Shown: positions 48,416 to 57,654 of the stretch, piece after piece
How the letters are laid out: every line of letters begins with the position of its first letter
Numbering within the stretch: position 1 is the stretch's first letter
Source: Aphanothece sp. CMT-3BRIN-NPC111
Lineage (GTDB): Bacteria > Cyanobacteriota > Cyanobacteriia > Cyanobacteriales > JAHHGU01
Reading direction: 5' to 3'
DNA length: 64,000 nt
NCBI GenBank assembly: GCA_019359765.1
Contig: JAHHGU010000019.1
Coordinates: 1-64,000, forward strand
Translations under genes and position numbers: made by a program
Notes under the pieces: model-generated
Databases searched by the model: none
What the model was told of the DNA's origin: nothing
What the model saw: only the letters and a program-made list of their open reading frames with translations

Positions 48416-48757
48416 TCACTCAGCCGGAGTTGTATCAGCTTTAAAATAAAGAGACGATTGATACAAAGCTTGTTCTTGGTGGGTATGCAGCGTGCAATCA
48501 GACAAGGCGTAAGCCACGCAGGTAACAGTATACCCAGCCTCTAATTCTGACTGGCGCAGAAACTTTTGCTCGCTTTGATTGACTTCACCACTCACCAGCT
48601 TGGCTATACAGGCAGAACACTCGCCTTGTTGACACGCAGAAGGTAATCGAATGCCAGCATCTTCAGCCATATCTAGGATGTACTGATCGTCTGGTACAGG
48701 GATAGTGCGGTCGAGAGCGATCGCCGGATTCACCAACCGGACTTGATAAACTGCCAT
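48416..48757 (-). CDS. [2Fe-2S] ferredoxin with C-terminal extension
   Basis: A 113-residue plant-type ferredoxin with cluster cysteines in ACQQGECSACIAKL and TVTCVAYALSDC. The N-terminus (AVYQVRLVNPAIALDRTIPV) is typical. The C-terminal tail YQSSLYFKADTTPAE is a few residues longer than in PetF. It lies 71 bp downstream of an FAD oxidoreductase gene on the same strand, so it is probably the electron carrier dedicated to that enzyme. It could also serve the nearby P450s. A HIP1 octamer lies near the start. Confidence 0.9.
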   Translation of the reverse strand: MAVYQVRLVNPAIALDRTIPVPDDQYILDMAEDAGIRLPSACQQGECSACIAKLVSGEVNQSEQKFLRQSELEAGYTVTCVAYALSDCTLHTHQEQALYQSSLYFKADTTPAE

Positions 48758-48828
48758 CTTCTGTTCCTAATATTCCCCTATTTATTATTGACGGAATTGA
48801 TTGAGTATTGCCTCAGTATCAACTGAAT

Positions 48829-50340
48829 CTAAGGCAACCAAAAATCGGGTAGTAAACCTTTAGCTAATTCGCGTACTGTTTTGTTGAGCGATCGCCCTAT
48901 CTGAATATGCGGTTCATCCGCCTCCACGGGTAGAATCTGCGCCTTGGCACCGCGCCCAAAACGCTCAATCGCCAGATTTGCCGCCTCTAAACCAGTCACA
49001 TAAGCCTTTTCCTGTGACCAGGAACCGTGACGGTTGACAATCCAATCACCGCTCATAAAAACATTTTCCAAGCTCGTCACTGCTGGCAACATATGCTGAT
49101 AGCTACCCGGCGCAAAGTGAGTAACAGCACGCGGTAGACGAATTACGCTGCTGTCAATTACCTTAGCCTGTCCAAACTGCGGGATACAGGTTGCCAAATC
49201 CCGGTGTACCATCGGCACAATTTCCTCATTGCTCAACGGTAGAAGCTGATTAGCATGATAGAAATCTGCTTCGATAACCGTTCCTAGTTCATTGCGGTAC
49301 TCGTCATGCAGCGCATTCAGGTCAAAAAACGTCCAGCCTGTTGTCGTATTGAACCCAAAGCAGGCATTAGAGGGACGGGGGATAGAAATTTGGCGATCGA
49401 ACCACAGCCGAGTAGCAAGGACATCAATTGCCCCTAAGTTCATAATGTCCCGGAATTCTTTACGCTGTTGCAGACTGTGGCTAGCACTCACAATTTTCTG
49501 CATACCACCGACACCAACAGCAAAAATCACCGCATCGGCATCAAAAACCTCATCACCACAGACAACGCCTGTCGCTTTGCCAGTGCTGTCAATAATTAAG
49601 TCACTAACTCGTCGCTGAGTAAGTAACTTTGCCCCTGCCTGCTCAATTTTCTCAACCCAAGGGCGAAATATCATCTCCCCGACTGTTCCCCGGCACCAGA
49701 CAACATCAAAGTCTGGTTGGTGAGCCAGGATAAAGTAGTAAAGCATACCCAAAGCGGCGGCTGCTGAACACTGCTCACCCGGTGCAAACAAACCCACCAA
49801 CAGCATCGGTTCAAAAGAATCCCGGTACAGTCGCGCCGAGACACCAAAATCTTTGAAAAGTTCGCGGGCAGTCACCCAGTCGTAGCGCCACCAAGCTTCA
49901 TTGGAATTATCAAAATCGACTACTGCGTACAGCAGGGGGAGGGCGCTGAGGCGGTCAATTAGTGGCAACCGCCGGAACTGGGTGTAGAGAAAAGTACCTA
50001 GCGGCGTGGGCAGTCGCGGCAAGTCTTGAAAAATAGGTGATTCGACTTCTAATCCAGCCGGAGAATACTGGGAGGAACGAGTCCAAGGCGTGAAGGGATT
50101 AAGCCCTAATTCCCGTACTAGGGAAAAGATATTTCTGTAGGGATACCAGAAGCCATGAATGCCCGCCTCTACAGATCGTCCACCTGCTGTCTTCCAGCCA
50201 GCTACCAGTCCACCAGGATAGTTACCAGCTTCTAGAAGCGTTACATCATAGCCCTGGGAAGCTAGATGATAGGCAGCTCCCAACCCAGCCCAACCTGCAC
50301 CGACGACGACCACCCGTTGAGTCTGTGATTCCGTTGACAT
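48829..50340 (-). CDS. FAD-dependent oxidoreductase, carotene-desaturase-like
   Basis: A 503-residue flavoprotein of the amine-oxidase/phytoene-desaturase superfamily. It has the N-terminal dinucleotide-binding motif VVVVGAGWAGLGAAYHLASQ and a GG doublet (NYPGGLVAGWK). The C-terminal FAD motif (NVFMSGDWIVNRHGSWSQEK, then AYVTGLEAANLA) is clear. It resembles zeta-carotene desaturase relatives of cyanobacteria, though its own substrate is unknown. The ATG at 50338-50340 has GGAGGTGTGCG before it and is better than the longer in-frame start at 50355. The ferredoxin gene directly follows, suggesting electron transfer between the two products. Confidence 0.88.
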   Translation of the reverse strand: MSTESQTQRVVVVGAGWAGLGAAYHLASQGYDVTLLEAGNYPGGLVAGWKTAGGRSVEAGIHGFWYPYRNIFSLVRELGLNPFTPWTRSSQYSPAGLEVESPIFQDLPRLPTPLGTFLYTQFRRLPLIDRLSALPLLYAVVDFDNSNEAWWRYDWVTARELFKDFGVSARLYRDSFEPMLLVGLFAPGEQCSAAAALGMLYYFILAHQPDFDVVWCRGTVGEMIFRPWVEKIEQAGAKLLTQRRVSDLIIDSTGKATGVVCGDEVFDADAVIFAVGVGGMQKIVSASHSLQQRKEFRDIMNLGAIDVLATRLWFDRQISIPRPSNACFGFNTTTGWTFFDLNALHDEYRNELGTVIEADFYHANQLLPLSNEEIVPMVHRDLATCIPQFGQAKVIDSSVIRLPRAVTHFAPGSYQHMLPAVTSLENVFMSGDWIVNRHGSWSQEKAYVTGLEAANLAIERFGRGAKAQILPVEADEPHIQIGRSLNKTVRELAKGLLPDFWLP

Positions 50341-50407
50341 CGCACACCTCCCCATTCTTTGTTCAGGATGACATTATTTGTGCGACTCAGGAATACCAGA
50401 GCGTTAA

Positions 50408-50560
50408 TTTGGCAATAGATTTTCCACTCCAGATGAACGAGCAGAGCAAGAGCGGGAAAAAGCAACTCGGCTGGTAGAGTTGTTACGAGCAAGGGAAATT
50501 GACCCGCAAACTCTCAGTTACCAGCAGCTGACAATAGAGCGATCGCACATTATTCATTAA
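50408..50560 (+). pseudogene. Tail fragment of a Uma2-family protein
   Basis: A 50-residue open stretch directly after a stop codon, with no start. It reads STPDERAEQEREKATRLVEL, then LLRAREIDPQTLSYQQL. This matches the charged helical C-terminus that ends many Uma2 (DUF820) putative nucleases of cyanobacteria. The rest of the gene is not present. It lies in the gap between the FAD oxidoreductase and the pentapeptide-repeat gene, and its end overlaps the last bases of the latter on the other strand. Confidence 0.4.
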
Positions 50561-51089
50561 CTGTGCCATTAGGCATAGTTACCGACTTTAATACGGCTTC
50601 ACTCAAATCGGTGTCAATCACAGCAGTATACGTCAGATTTGTATTATTCAAAACTGCTCCAGCTAAATTTGCTTTAACCATAATGGCTCCAGTTAGAATC
50701 GCACCAATTAGCCTGGCTCCAGAGAGATTAGCGTACCTTAAATTGGTTTGACTCAGGTTTGCCTCATGTAGTCCGGCGCATTTCATGTTGACCTGCTTTA
50801 AATTGGCTCCCCTAAGATTTGCTCCAGCGAGATTTGCTCCACTTAGATTAGCCCCCTCTAAGTTTGCCTCACTAAGATCTGCGTCCTTGAGATTTGCCCT
50901 TGTCAGATCCGCTTCATGTAGGTCTACTTGACGCAGGTTAGCTCCCCTAAGATTGGCTCTACCTAGATTAGCTTTACTGAAATTAGCTCCATTTAAAAAA
51001 GCAAAGATTAGTTTTGCCCGGTAAAAATCTCTCTGGCTAAAATCCCTTTGTCCTGCTGTATACCGCCTTTCCAATTCTTGAACATCCAT
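50550..51089 (-). CDS. Pentapeptide-repeat protein
   Basis: A 179-residue protein, mostly A(D/N)LxX pentapeptide repeats from about residue 33 to 165 (ANFSKANLGRANLRGANLRQ and so on). They form a right-handed quadrilateral beta-helix. There are about 26 repeats, preceded by a helical start (ELERRYTAGQRDFSQRDFYR). No catalytic domain and no membrane anchor are present. Its role is unknown; such proteins are numerous in cyanobacteria. The ATG at 51089 is the first in frame. Confidence 0.92.
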   Translation of the reverse strand: MDVQELERRYTAGQRDFSQRDFYRAKLIFAFLNGANFSKANLGRANLRGANLRQVDLHEADLTRANLKDADLSEANLEGANLSGANLAGANLRGANLKQVNMKCAGLHEANLSQTNLRYANLSGARLIGAILTGAIMVKANLAGAVLNNTNLTYTAVIDTDLSEAVLKSVTMPNGTVNE

Positions 51090-51956
51090 ATCAGCTATCT
51101 CCTAGTTATTTTATTCACTTTATAAGAACTTGCCATCATCTACTGAATTTAGAAAATTACCCCTATATATCTGACAACAATTAAATAAGCTTGTTAAGCC
51201 TTACTTAATTCATAGTTTTTTTATTGGTAATAAACTAACTAATTGCAAAAATTAATATCCTCTATCTTTTGGAAGAATATGACAGTTTTCAATCGAACGA
51301 ATAAGGTATAAAGTGGAGAAAGAAACTTTTAGTGCCAAGCGCTTACGAAAAGTCTTACTTGATTTGGCAAAAAAACTTTTTAAGCAACATTTATCAAATA
51401 GAAAAAGTACAATGTTTTCATATTTTTCTATAACTAGATTTTTTATACAAAAATTATTTGTCGTTTATGTGTCAAATATATGTCAATGCTTATATGCTAA
51501 CTTTGACAATTTTAAATTAAATATTTTCTATAAAAAAGCTAATTTATAACTTGCACATCTCTCTAAGGGCATATTTATTTGTAAAGTTTAATAAGACTAT
51601 TCCGGCTCAAAAGCAGTTTCCCGCCATAGCGGCAAAACCTTCTAAAGCTCCGCTGATTGACTGGGGAGTATAAAAAGCCGTGTATGGTCTTGTTATGGTG
51701 ATAGGAGCGTTCAGCAGAAAACTAGAATACGCCCTTACTTTTCTTTTAAGCGCGATCGCACTTTTTCTATTTTTCGCTGTTTAGGAAGTAGATAGAAAAA
51801 GCTTTTGATCTAAGCAGTGAAAACTCCCAAATCCCAAATCCTAATCTGCAATAGTGAGATTTAATATTTCCTTATTTTATTTAAGGATATTTAACTCAAA
51901 ACTCAAAATTCAAAATTTTTAACTTGTTTGCCAGCCGCGACGTTTAGACCTATCGG
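51090..51956. other. AT-rich intergenic region
   Basis: About 870 bp, markedly A/T-rich. A plus-strand frame of 78 codons at 51313 has a GTG start but only low-complexity Phe/Lys/Asn composition, and I do not accept it as a gene. Degenerate CTCAAAA heptamers lie at ~51895-51915. No other feature is supported. Confidence 0.5.
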
Positions 51957-53003
51957 TTACAAATTTTGTTGAATGTACTCTAATATTCCCTGCGCGATCG
52001 CACTAGCCATTTGACTTTGGTAATCGGCGGAAGCCAGCCTGGGACCTTCTTGAGGACTGGTAACAAAACCAACTTCCACCAAAACTGCTGGGATATTGTT
52101 ATTCCTCAACACATAAAATCTTGCTGTGCGGACGCCTCTACTAGCAACATTAACGTTATTGAGAACGCTATTTTGAATTGTCTGAGCAAGACGTTTGCTG
52201 TTGCTACCGTAATAGTAAGTTTCCAAACCATTGACATCTGGACGCTTATCAATAGAATTGGCATGGATACTGACAAATAAGTTAGCATTTGCCTGTTTTG
52301 TCATTGTCACCCGTGGTGCCAGCTCTACGAAGTAGTCAGAATTTCGCGTCATCTTCACTTGGACGCCTTGTTGCTCTAGCAGGTTTGTCACCTGTTGTGA
52401 AATTGACAGGACAATGTCTTTCTCAAGTATTCCTCCAACGCCTGGAGCGCCGGAATCTTTTCCGCCGTGACCGGGATCGATAATTACTAAGATACGCTTT
52501 TGATTGACGTTAGGTAATTGCTCTTGAGGAATGGCATTTCTAGGTATTTGTAGGGGAACTGAGCTAAGAGGAGGCGTTTCTCCTCCAGGAGGATTTCCAA
52601 TTTGTGCTGTTGTATCCCTTTGAGCAGTGGGAAGAAGCACCGACCACTGTTGTGGTGTTGTTCCTTTGACTACAACTTTCTTGGGGTCTAGCGTATAACC
52701 AGGAGCTAACTCAATCACTAGGCGAGCAGTGGTGTTGTCGAACTGCCCCACTCGCAAAGAGCGAATTGCACCCTTATAAAGCTGAGTTACTGTCTGTCTG
52801 TCAAAATTTGTACCTGGCAGATCGATAATCAACCGTGTCGGGTTGGTCATCAGTACTGCTTTAGGTTGAATCCGAGCGTCTGTTGTAAATAGCAGTCGCT
52901 GCCCAGCAGCGTCATAACGCCAAGATAGGATTTTTGCTGCTTCGGCAGGTAGTGAAAACAAAAAAACACTCAAGCAACTAAGTAGTAGAAAGTTTAACTT
53001 CAC
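51957..53003 (-). CDS. amiC: N-acetylmuramoyl-L-alanine amidase with AMIN domain
   Basis: A 348-residue secreted peptidoglycan amidase that cuts the bond between muramic acid and the stem peptide. The signal peptide is LLLSCLSVFLFSLPAEAA. One AMIN domain follows (~23-125, ILSWRYDAAGQRLLFTTDAR ... VGQFDNTTARLVIEL), which targets the septum. The Amidase_3 domain (~168-345) has the zinc ligands His in IDPGHGGKDSG, Glu in GGILEKDIVLS and His in LFVSIHANS, and the catalytic Glu in AVLVEVGFVTS. A Pro/Thr/Gln-rich linker joins the domains. In filamentous cyanobacteria such amidases help form septal nanopores. The symbol is by family resemblance. Confidence 0.93.
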   Translation of the reverse strand: MKLNFLLLSCLSVFLFSLPAEAAKILSWRYDAAGQRLLFTTDARIQPKAVLMTNPTRLIIDLPGTNFDRQTVTQLYKGAIRSLRVGQFDNTTARLVIELAPGYTLDPKKVVVKGTTPQQWSVLLPTAQRDTTAQIGNPPGGETPPLSSVPLQIPRNAIPQEQLPNVNQKRILVIIDPGHGGKDSGAPGVGGILEKDIVLSISQQVTNLLEQQGVQVKMTRNSDYFVELAPRVTMTKQANANLFVSIHANSIDKRPDVNGLETYYYGSNSKRLAQTIQNSVLNNVNVASRGVRTARFYVLRNNNIPAVLVEVGFVTSPQEGPRLASADYQSQMASAIAQGILEYIQQNL

Positions 53004-53742
53004 TTCGTCAAGCTCTTTTGAAAATGTAGGTTTCTAATATTAAACCAGAAAGTATTTTTTTTTACTATTTATGCTTATACATTGCCATACAAGCTGCTAC
53101 AAAAACATGATTTACGCCTAAGCAAGTTATGTAGGGGAATTTTCTCATAGTTGCGGATTCAGAACACCATATATAGAGGCAATGAATAAGAAGCTTTGAA
53201 AATAGCTGTGCATTTTTGGTTTTCCATAAGCCAAACTAGGGGTTTAAGACCTGATCTTCATTAATTACGAATTACGTTGGCGTAGCCTGCACAAAGCAAG
53301 GCTACAAATCACGAATTATTTGCTCTTAATTTTATTAATTCATCCTTAAATTACAGTTCACCCCTTGTTTAAATTACAAAATTGTAATTTAGATAGCTAG
53401 TTTAAATCTTGGTACAGGCGATTAATATGGTGTCCGCGCTTATTACCCCTAATAAAAACCGATTGACCCTTCGACTATGCTCAGGGTCAACTTGATTAGG
53501 TGTGGCGATAGTTGGTGGACTTGTATGTCTTAACTTCTTATAAGTAATTAGTCGGCGTGGATTAGCCCTGCTGGAGCCGTAGAAGCCATTGCAGCTACCT
53601 ACTATCGTGCTAGCCATGCGGCTATTCACTAAGTCGCCTTAGCTCTGGGGGGGTTAGCTGTGGTAGTGGTACTGGTGATTGTGGCTCGTCCGTGGGTTCT
53701 CAAACATACTAATAGCTCCTAATAAGGAGCCGGAAAAACTGG
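53004..53742. other. Spacer with membrane-protein fragment
   Basis: 740 bp without an intact gene. The left part is AT-rich. A gene fragment lies at 53552-53722. A 75-codon minus-strand frame at 53402 has no recognisable sequence. Confidence 0.45.
53552..53722 (+). pseudogene. C-terminal fragment of a membrane protein, interrupted
   Basis: A 56-codon stretch after a stop codon, reading AWISPAGAVEAIAATYYRAS then HAAIH. A TAA at 53630 interrupts it, and it continues in the same frame as a hydrophobic helix (ALALGGLAVVVVLVIVARPW) to TAA at 53720. It looks like the end of a membrane protein that has lost its front part and picked up a stop. No family can be named. Confidence 0.35.
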
Positions 53743-54849
53743 CTACTTTATCCACCCTCCCTGAATCTTAAGCCCTCGGCTTGCCATTGCTTGTTCAAAT
53801 AAATTGGTTGGCAGCGCCTGTTCTACAACCCAGACACCAGGTTTGTTGATTTTCCCATCCAGCATTAGCTGGGCAATACTTCCAGTGCCATAGCCAGCAG
53901 CTAGTGATGTATTTTCATGCACTAAAGTTGAGCAATAACCCACTGGCTCCCCATCCTTGCTACCAGTAACTTCCGAGCGAATAGCCACCCCCATGCCGCT
54001 GAAGCGGTCAGTAAAATCGGTCATGCGGTGGCTGACGTGAGCCAGAAACTCGATGACTGCTGGATTTCGTAGCCAGCTTGCAGGCCACCAATGGGCAACA
54101 CTCCAAGTAAGGTAATTATAAAAATCGGGAACTGTACCGAACTTAGTAATTACGGTTTTGGCAGGGAAGGTTTCTGGAAAGGTAAAGGTTTCTGGCATAT
54201 CGAACCAGTAAACGCCTGTGCGACCATAGGGGGCTGGGAATTCAATGGTTTCGCGATCGCTATACGGCTTCACCATCTGCCACTTACCATCCATCCAAGC
54301 TTCAAATTGAGTTCGCAAACCCAGAAACGTGGTTCGCATTACCGTGATACCAGCACCACCTGACCCCGCTACAACATAACTTAGATGAATGCGTTCTACT
54401 TCATCCAGCTGCTCAACGCCCTGTAGCACCATGCTATTGGAAATACCAGGAAAAATGCCGCTGTTAGCGATCGCAGTGATTCCAGCCGCCTCAGCGGCAG
54501 ACTTACAGTCGAGCGCTTTGCGGGTAAAAGACCGATGGTCGCTAACATCCAGATAGTTTACGCCCTGTTCAATACAGCTTTTGAGAACGCTGGCATCTCG
54601 GTAGTGAAAGGGGCCAGCACAGTGGATAACTAGGTTAGAGGCAGCAACGGCATTTGTCAAACCTTCCCGATCCGCCAAATCCAAAGCCAGAAACTCCACT
54701 TTCGCTCCCAGCTTGGAACTAAGTGCTTCTCCAGCATCTGGGTGACGACCAGTAACGGTAATTTTGGCATCAGTGTGGGCAATCAGATCTTGCGCCACAC
54801 TGCTGCCAATTCGTCCTGTCCCCCCAAGAATCAAAACTCGATCTGCCAT
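53743..54849 (-). CDS. Saccharopine dehydrogenase-like NAD(P)-binding protein
   Basis: A 368-residue protein with an N-terminal Rossmann fold (VLILGGTGRIGSSVAQDLIA). It also has the saccharopine-dehydrogenase family pattern VIHCAGPFHYRDASVLKSCI and NYLDVSDHRSFTRKALDCKS. The C-terminal half (~130-360) has no recognised domain. Family members include true lysine-pathway enzymes and a broad set of trans-acting or lipid-related oxidoreductases, so the substrate is not assigned. It lies 206 bp downstream of crtO on the same strand, so a link to carotenoid or lipid metabolism is possible. The ATG at 54849 is the first in frame. Confidence 0.85.
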   Translation of the reverse strand: MADRVLILGGTGRIGSSVAQDLIAHTDAKITVTGRHPDAGEALSSKLGAKVEFLALDLADREGLTNAVAASNLVIHCAGPFHYRDASVLKSCIEQGVNYLDVSDHRSFTRKALDCKSAAEAAGITAIANSGIFPGISNSMVLQGVEQLDEVERIHLSYVVAGSGGAGITVMRTTFLGLRTQFEAWMDGKWQMVKPYSDRETIEFPAPYGRTGVYWFDMPETFTFPETFPAKTVITKFGTVPDFYNYLTWSVAHWWPASWLRNPAVIEFLAHVSHRMTDFTDRFSGMGVAIRSEVTGSKDGEPVGYCSTLVHENTSLAAGYGTGSIAQLMLDGKINKPGVWVVEQALPTNLFEQAMASRGLKIQGGWIK

Positions 54850-54994
54850 TTCTCAAAGATTGGTAACCTTGTACGGGCAGGTTTGACACCTACTCCTAGA
54901 GTTCATCATGTTTGCATCTCCTTCTTCATCGATAGCAAGAATTACTTTTGCTATACAAAAAGGATGAGTTCCACATGGTTCATTGCCTGCAATC

Positions 54995-55028
54995 CCCCGC
55001 TAGAAACTTTATGGTTTAGCGGGGGTAG
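54995..55028. terminator. Hairpin downstream of crtO
   Basis: A stem of CCCCCGCTA and GAAAC with GTTT and AGCGGGGG (one bulge), with a short loop. It lies ~25 bp past the crtO stop on the minus strand. It lacks a T-run on either strand, so termination is uncertain; it may be an RNA-stabilising hairpin. Confidence 0.45.
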
Positions 55029-55054
55029 TTAAATAACCAATTACCATTCAGACA

Positions 55055-56749
55055 CTAAGAAGTTTTGAAGATCGACTCGAAGGTAGATTTGAGAGAATTA
55101 CCCGCATCCTTGAAAGTTTGGGCGATCGGCTGTTGTGTATGAATGAATATACGAGCAGCGTTACGTCCCGGCATCCCAGAAATTGATCCGCCCGGATGAG
55201 TTCCGGCACCAGTGAGATACAGTCCATCAATTGGTGTCTTGTAGTTAGCCAACTCTGGCAAGGGACGGAAGAACACCATCTGGTCGAGAGTCATGTCGAT
55301 GTGATAGTAATTGCCTTTATAGGCTCCCAGACGTGCTCCCAGTTCCGCAGGGCTTTCCACACGACGAGCGATGGTGGCTCTCTTAACATTGGGTGCATAA
55401 TCTGCAAGCTTATCAATGACGCGATCGGCAACTGAGTTTTTCAGGTCATCCGTCCAGCCTGTGCCATTTAAGCCAGTACCCTCAGCACCATCGATTTGAT
55501 AGGGGGCAAAGTACTCAATCCAGACTGTGTGCTTACCTGGAGGGGCCATTGAGGGATCTAGCATCGTGGGTTGTACCACATACATAGAAGGATCTTCTAG
55601 CGGAATCTTACCAACAGAGGCGTCGCTGTGAGCAACCTCAACGTGTTTTACAGAGTCAGCAATCAGAACCGAGCCGATCAAGTATTCATCTTTGTGTTCG
55701 TGATGCTCAAAGCGCAACGGTTCGTCCATCGCTAAATCTATCTTCATGATGGTTTCATTGTTGTTAACGATGCGACGTTCCAGCCGCTCACGCAGTTCTG
55801 GATCAGCAGCATCCACATCGCTGTCATCCACTAGCTGCAAAAACAAGCGCTTGGCATCAATATTGGAGATAACACCCCGTTTAGCCCGGTATTCAGTGCC
55901 TCCAGCAACTCGAACTCCGACAGCTTTACCATCATCAATTAAAATTTTCTCAACGTGCTGGTCAGTGAGTACCTTTCCACCCAAGCTGGTAACTAAGTTG
56001 AGCAACGCCTTTACCAATTGCCCCGTACCGCCTCTAGGTCTTGCCATACCGGGGTTGTGACGCATTGCCATCATGATCGCACCGACAGCAATAGTTTTTT
56101 GGGAGGGAGGGGTACCGAGTTCAGCGGCTAGCCTTACTAAGGGTGCTTTCACAAATTCGGAATCAAACCACTCGTTGACGATATCTTCAGCGCTGGTTAG
56201 CATTGTGCGAATAAAGTCCAGGGTCTTATCTGGGGCACCAATAACCGAAAATAAATCTTTCAGCTTCTTAATGTCATAGTTGCCAATAATATCCACAATT
56301 GACTTTGGCGGTGCATTAAATATCGGAATCATCGCTCCGATTACCTTTTGCCAAAATGCTGTGTACTCTGCGTATTTTTTAGCGTCACGCTCGCTATACC
56401 GGGCAATTTCCGCGCAGGTTTTTTCAACTGATTTGTGACCTAAGAAATACTTGCCATCGGGATGGGGACAAAAAACGACGGGGTCGCACTCTAGGTATTC
56501 CAGACCATATTTCTCTAGTTCTAACTCCTGAACCACTGGACCGAGGTGAATAAACTCGTGGTCAATGGCGCATAGGTTGAACTTAAAACCAGGTGCCTCT
56601 TTAGGCATTGCTTCCTCAGTTGTCGCTGCGCCACCAGGAACAGAACGTTTTTCTAATAGCAGGACGCTATAACCAGCTTTGAGCAGGTAAGCGGCACAGA
56701 CTAGCCCATTGTGGCCTGCGCCAATGATGACGACATCGTATGCTTCCAT
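55055..56749 (-). CDS. crtO: Beta-carotene ketolase CrtO
   Basis: A 564-residue FAD enzyme of the phytoene-desaturase family. It introduces keto groups on beta-carotene to give echinenone and canthaxanthin. It has the FAD motif DVVIIGAGHNGLVCAAYLLK, the block FNLCAIDHEFIHLGPVVQEL and the C-terminal YLTGAGTHPGGSISGMPGRN. It is very close, from memory, to Synechocystis CrtO over the whole length. The ATG at 56747-56749 is preferred; the upstream frame of 41 residues has no family character. Ketocarotenoids also serve as ligands of orange carotenoid protein. The gene stands alone, with the saccharopine-dehydrogenase-like gene after it. Confidence 0.92.
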   Translation of the reverse strand: MEAYDVVIIGAGHNGLVCAAYLLKAGYSVLLLEKRSVPGGAATTEEAMPKEAPGFKFNLCAIDHEFIHLGPVVQELELEKYGLEYLECDPVVFCPHPDGKYFLGHKSVEKTCAEIARYSERDAKKYAEYTAFWQKVIGAMIPIFNAPPKSIVDIIGNYDIKKLKDLFSVIGAPDKTLDFIRTMLTSAEDIVNEWFDSEFVKAPLVRLAAELGTPPSQKTIAVGAIMMAMRHNPGMARPRGGTGQLVKALLNLVTSLGGKVLTDQHVEKILIDDGKAVGVRVAGGTEYRAKRGVISNIDAKRLFLQLVDDSDVDAADPELRERLERRIVNNNETIMKIDLAMDEPLRFEHHEHKDEYLIGSVLIADSVKHVEVAHSDASVGKIPLEDPSMYVVQPTMLDPSMAPPGKHTVWIEYFAPYQIDGAEGTGLNGTGWTDDLKNSVADRVIDKLADYAPNVKRATIARRVESPAELGARLGAYKGNYYHIDMTLDQMVFFRPLPELANYKTPIDGLYLTGAGTHPGGSISGMPGRNAARIFIHTQQPIAQTFKDAGNSLKSTFESIFKTS

Positions 56750-57195
56750 AGATAATGATTCGATACCCGTGTTTATCCCAGATTTTAGAAAAGTTAAAAA
56801 GTGTAAAGGCTCTACCACACGAAAGAGATTGCTTACAGATAGACAACTGGGTGCTAGAGCTACGGGTACCACAAGAAAAGCGGAGACCTAAGTGCAGCTT
56901 GTTACGGAACACTAATTAGGATGATGCTTTTCCATGGATGGTTATAATATCATGTTGCCTAGACCCACTATCGAGATAAACTGACAGTACGCATGAAGTT
57001 ATACTTAAATGTTGACAAGAAATTTTGGGTTTCAACTCCGACCTACCGCTAGGAGCTAGGCATCCTGATTCAATGGCTAGGAATAAGTTGCTAGGAGTGA
57101 TAGTTTTGCTTAATTTGGAACGAACGATTAAATCAATATTTCTAATTGCGCCATTAACGCTTGCAGCATTTATAGCGAAGACTAGCAAAAGTTAA
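56750..57195. other. Divergent region, crtO / STAS gene
   Basis: 446 bp between crtO (minus) and the STAS gene (plus). Apart from promoter sequence for both directions, no feature is supported. The minus-strand frames extending crtO upstream lack family similarity. Confidence 0.45.
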
Positions 57196-57528
57196 ATGAA
57201 TATAAGTCCTGTTGTTAAAGTTGTTCAACCTTCTGGAATTTTAGATAGTACCAAGGCGGAGTCATTTCGGAAAGAGATTCTCAACCATGTTGAGAATGGG
57301 GCTGATATTATTTTAATTAATTTTAAAAATGTCACATTTATGGATAGTTCTGGTTTAGGAGCGCTCGTGCTAGCACTCAAAACAGTTCGTGCTGGCGGTA
57401 GCCAAATGTTAGTATGCTCAATTAATGAGCAACTAAAAACATTATTTGAGTTAACTAGTATGGATCGTGTTTTTACAATCTATGCGAACCAAGATGATTT
57501 TAATAAGGCGGTACTTTCAAAAAAATAA
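57196..57528 (+). CDS. STAS-domain anti-sigma-factor antagonist
   Basis: A 110-residue single STAS domain of the RsbV/SpoIIAA type. The conserved phosphorylatable serine is in NVTFMDSSGLGALVLALKTV. The strand-helix order (VVKVVQPSGILDSTKAESFR ... ADIILINFK) is complete. In partner switching, the unphosphorylated form binds a HATPase kinase and frees its target regulator. A HATPase-type kinase gene follows 126 bp downstream on the same strand and is the obvious partner. The ATG at 57196 starts directly at the domain. Confidence 0.92.
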   Translation: MNISPVVKVVQPSGILDSTKAESFRKEILNHVENGADIILINFKNVTFMDSSGLGALVLALKTVRAGGSQMLVCSINEQLKTLFELTSMDRVFTIYANQDDFNKAVLSKK

Positions 57529-57654
57529 GTGCCTGCGAATTTGCTATTGGTGCTTACTAATAAGTGGATTTAAACCCCAAATTAATTGGTGGCAATAATC
57601 CCCAATTCAAAATAGAATGCTTCTAGGTGAGCCTGGCTTGACATTACTAGCTTA

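Noticed and set aside
51313..51549. 78-codon ORF with GTG start
   Set aside because: Very A/T-rich, low-complexity Phe/Lys/Asn sequence as expected by chance in such DNA.
53402..53629. 75-codon minus-strand ORF
   Set aside because: Antisense to a more convincing plus-strand gene fragment; no motif.
54995..55028. Classical rho-independent terminator after crtO
   Set aside because: The hairpin is strong but no T-run follows on either strand, so it is listed only with low confidence.
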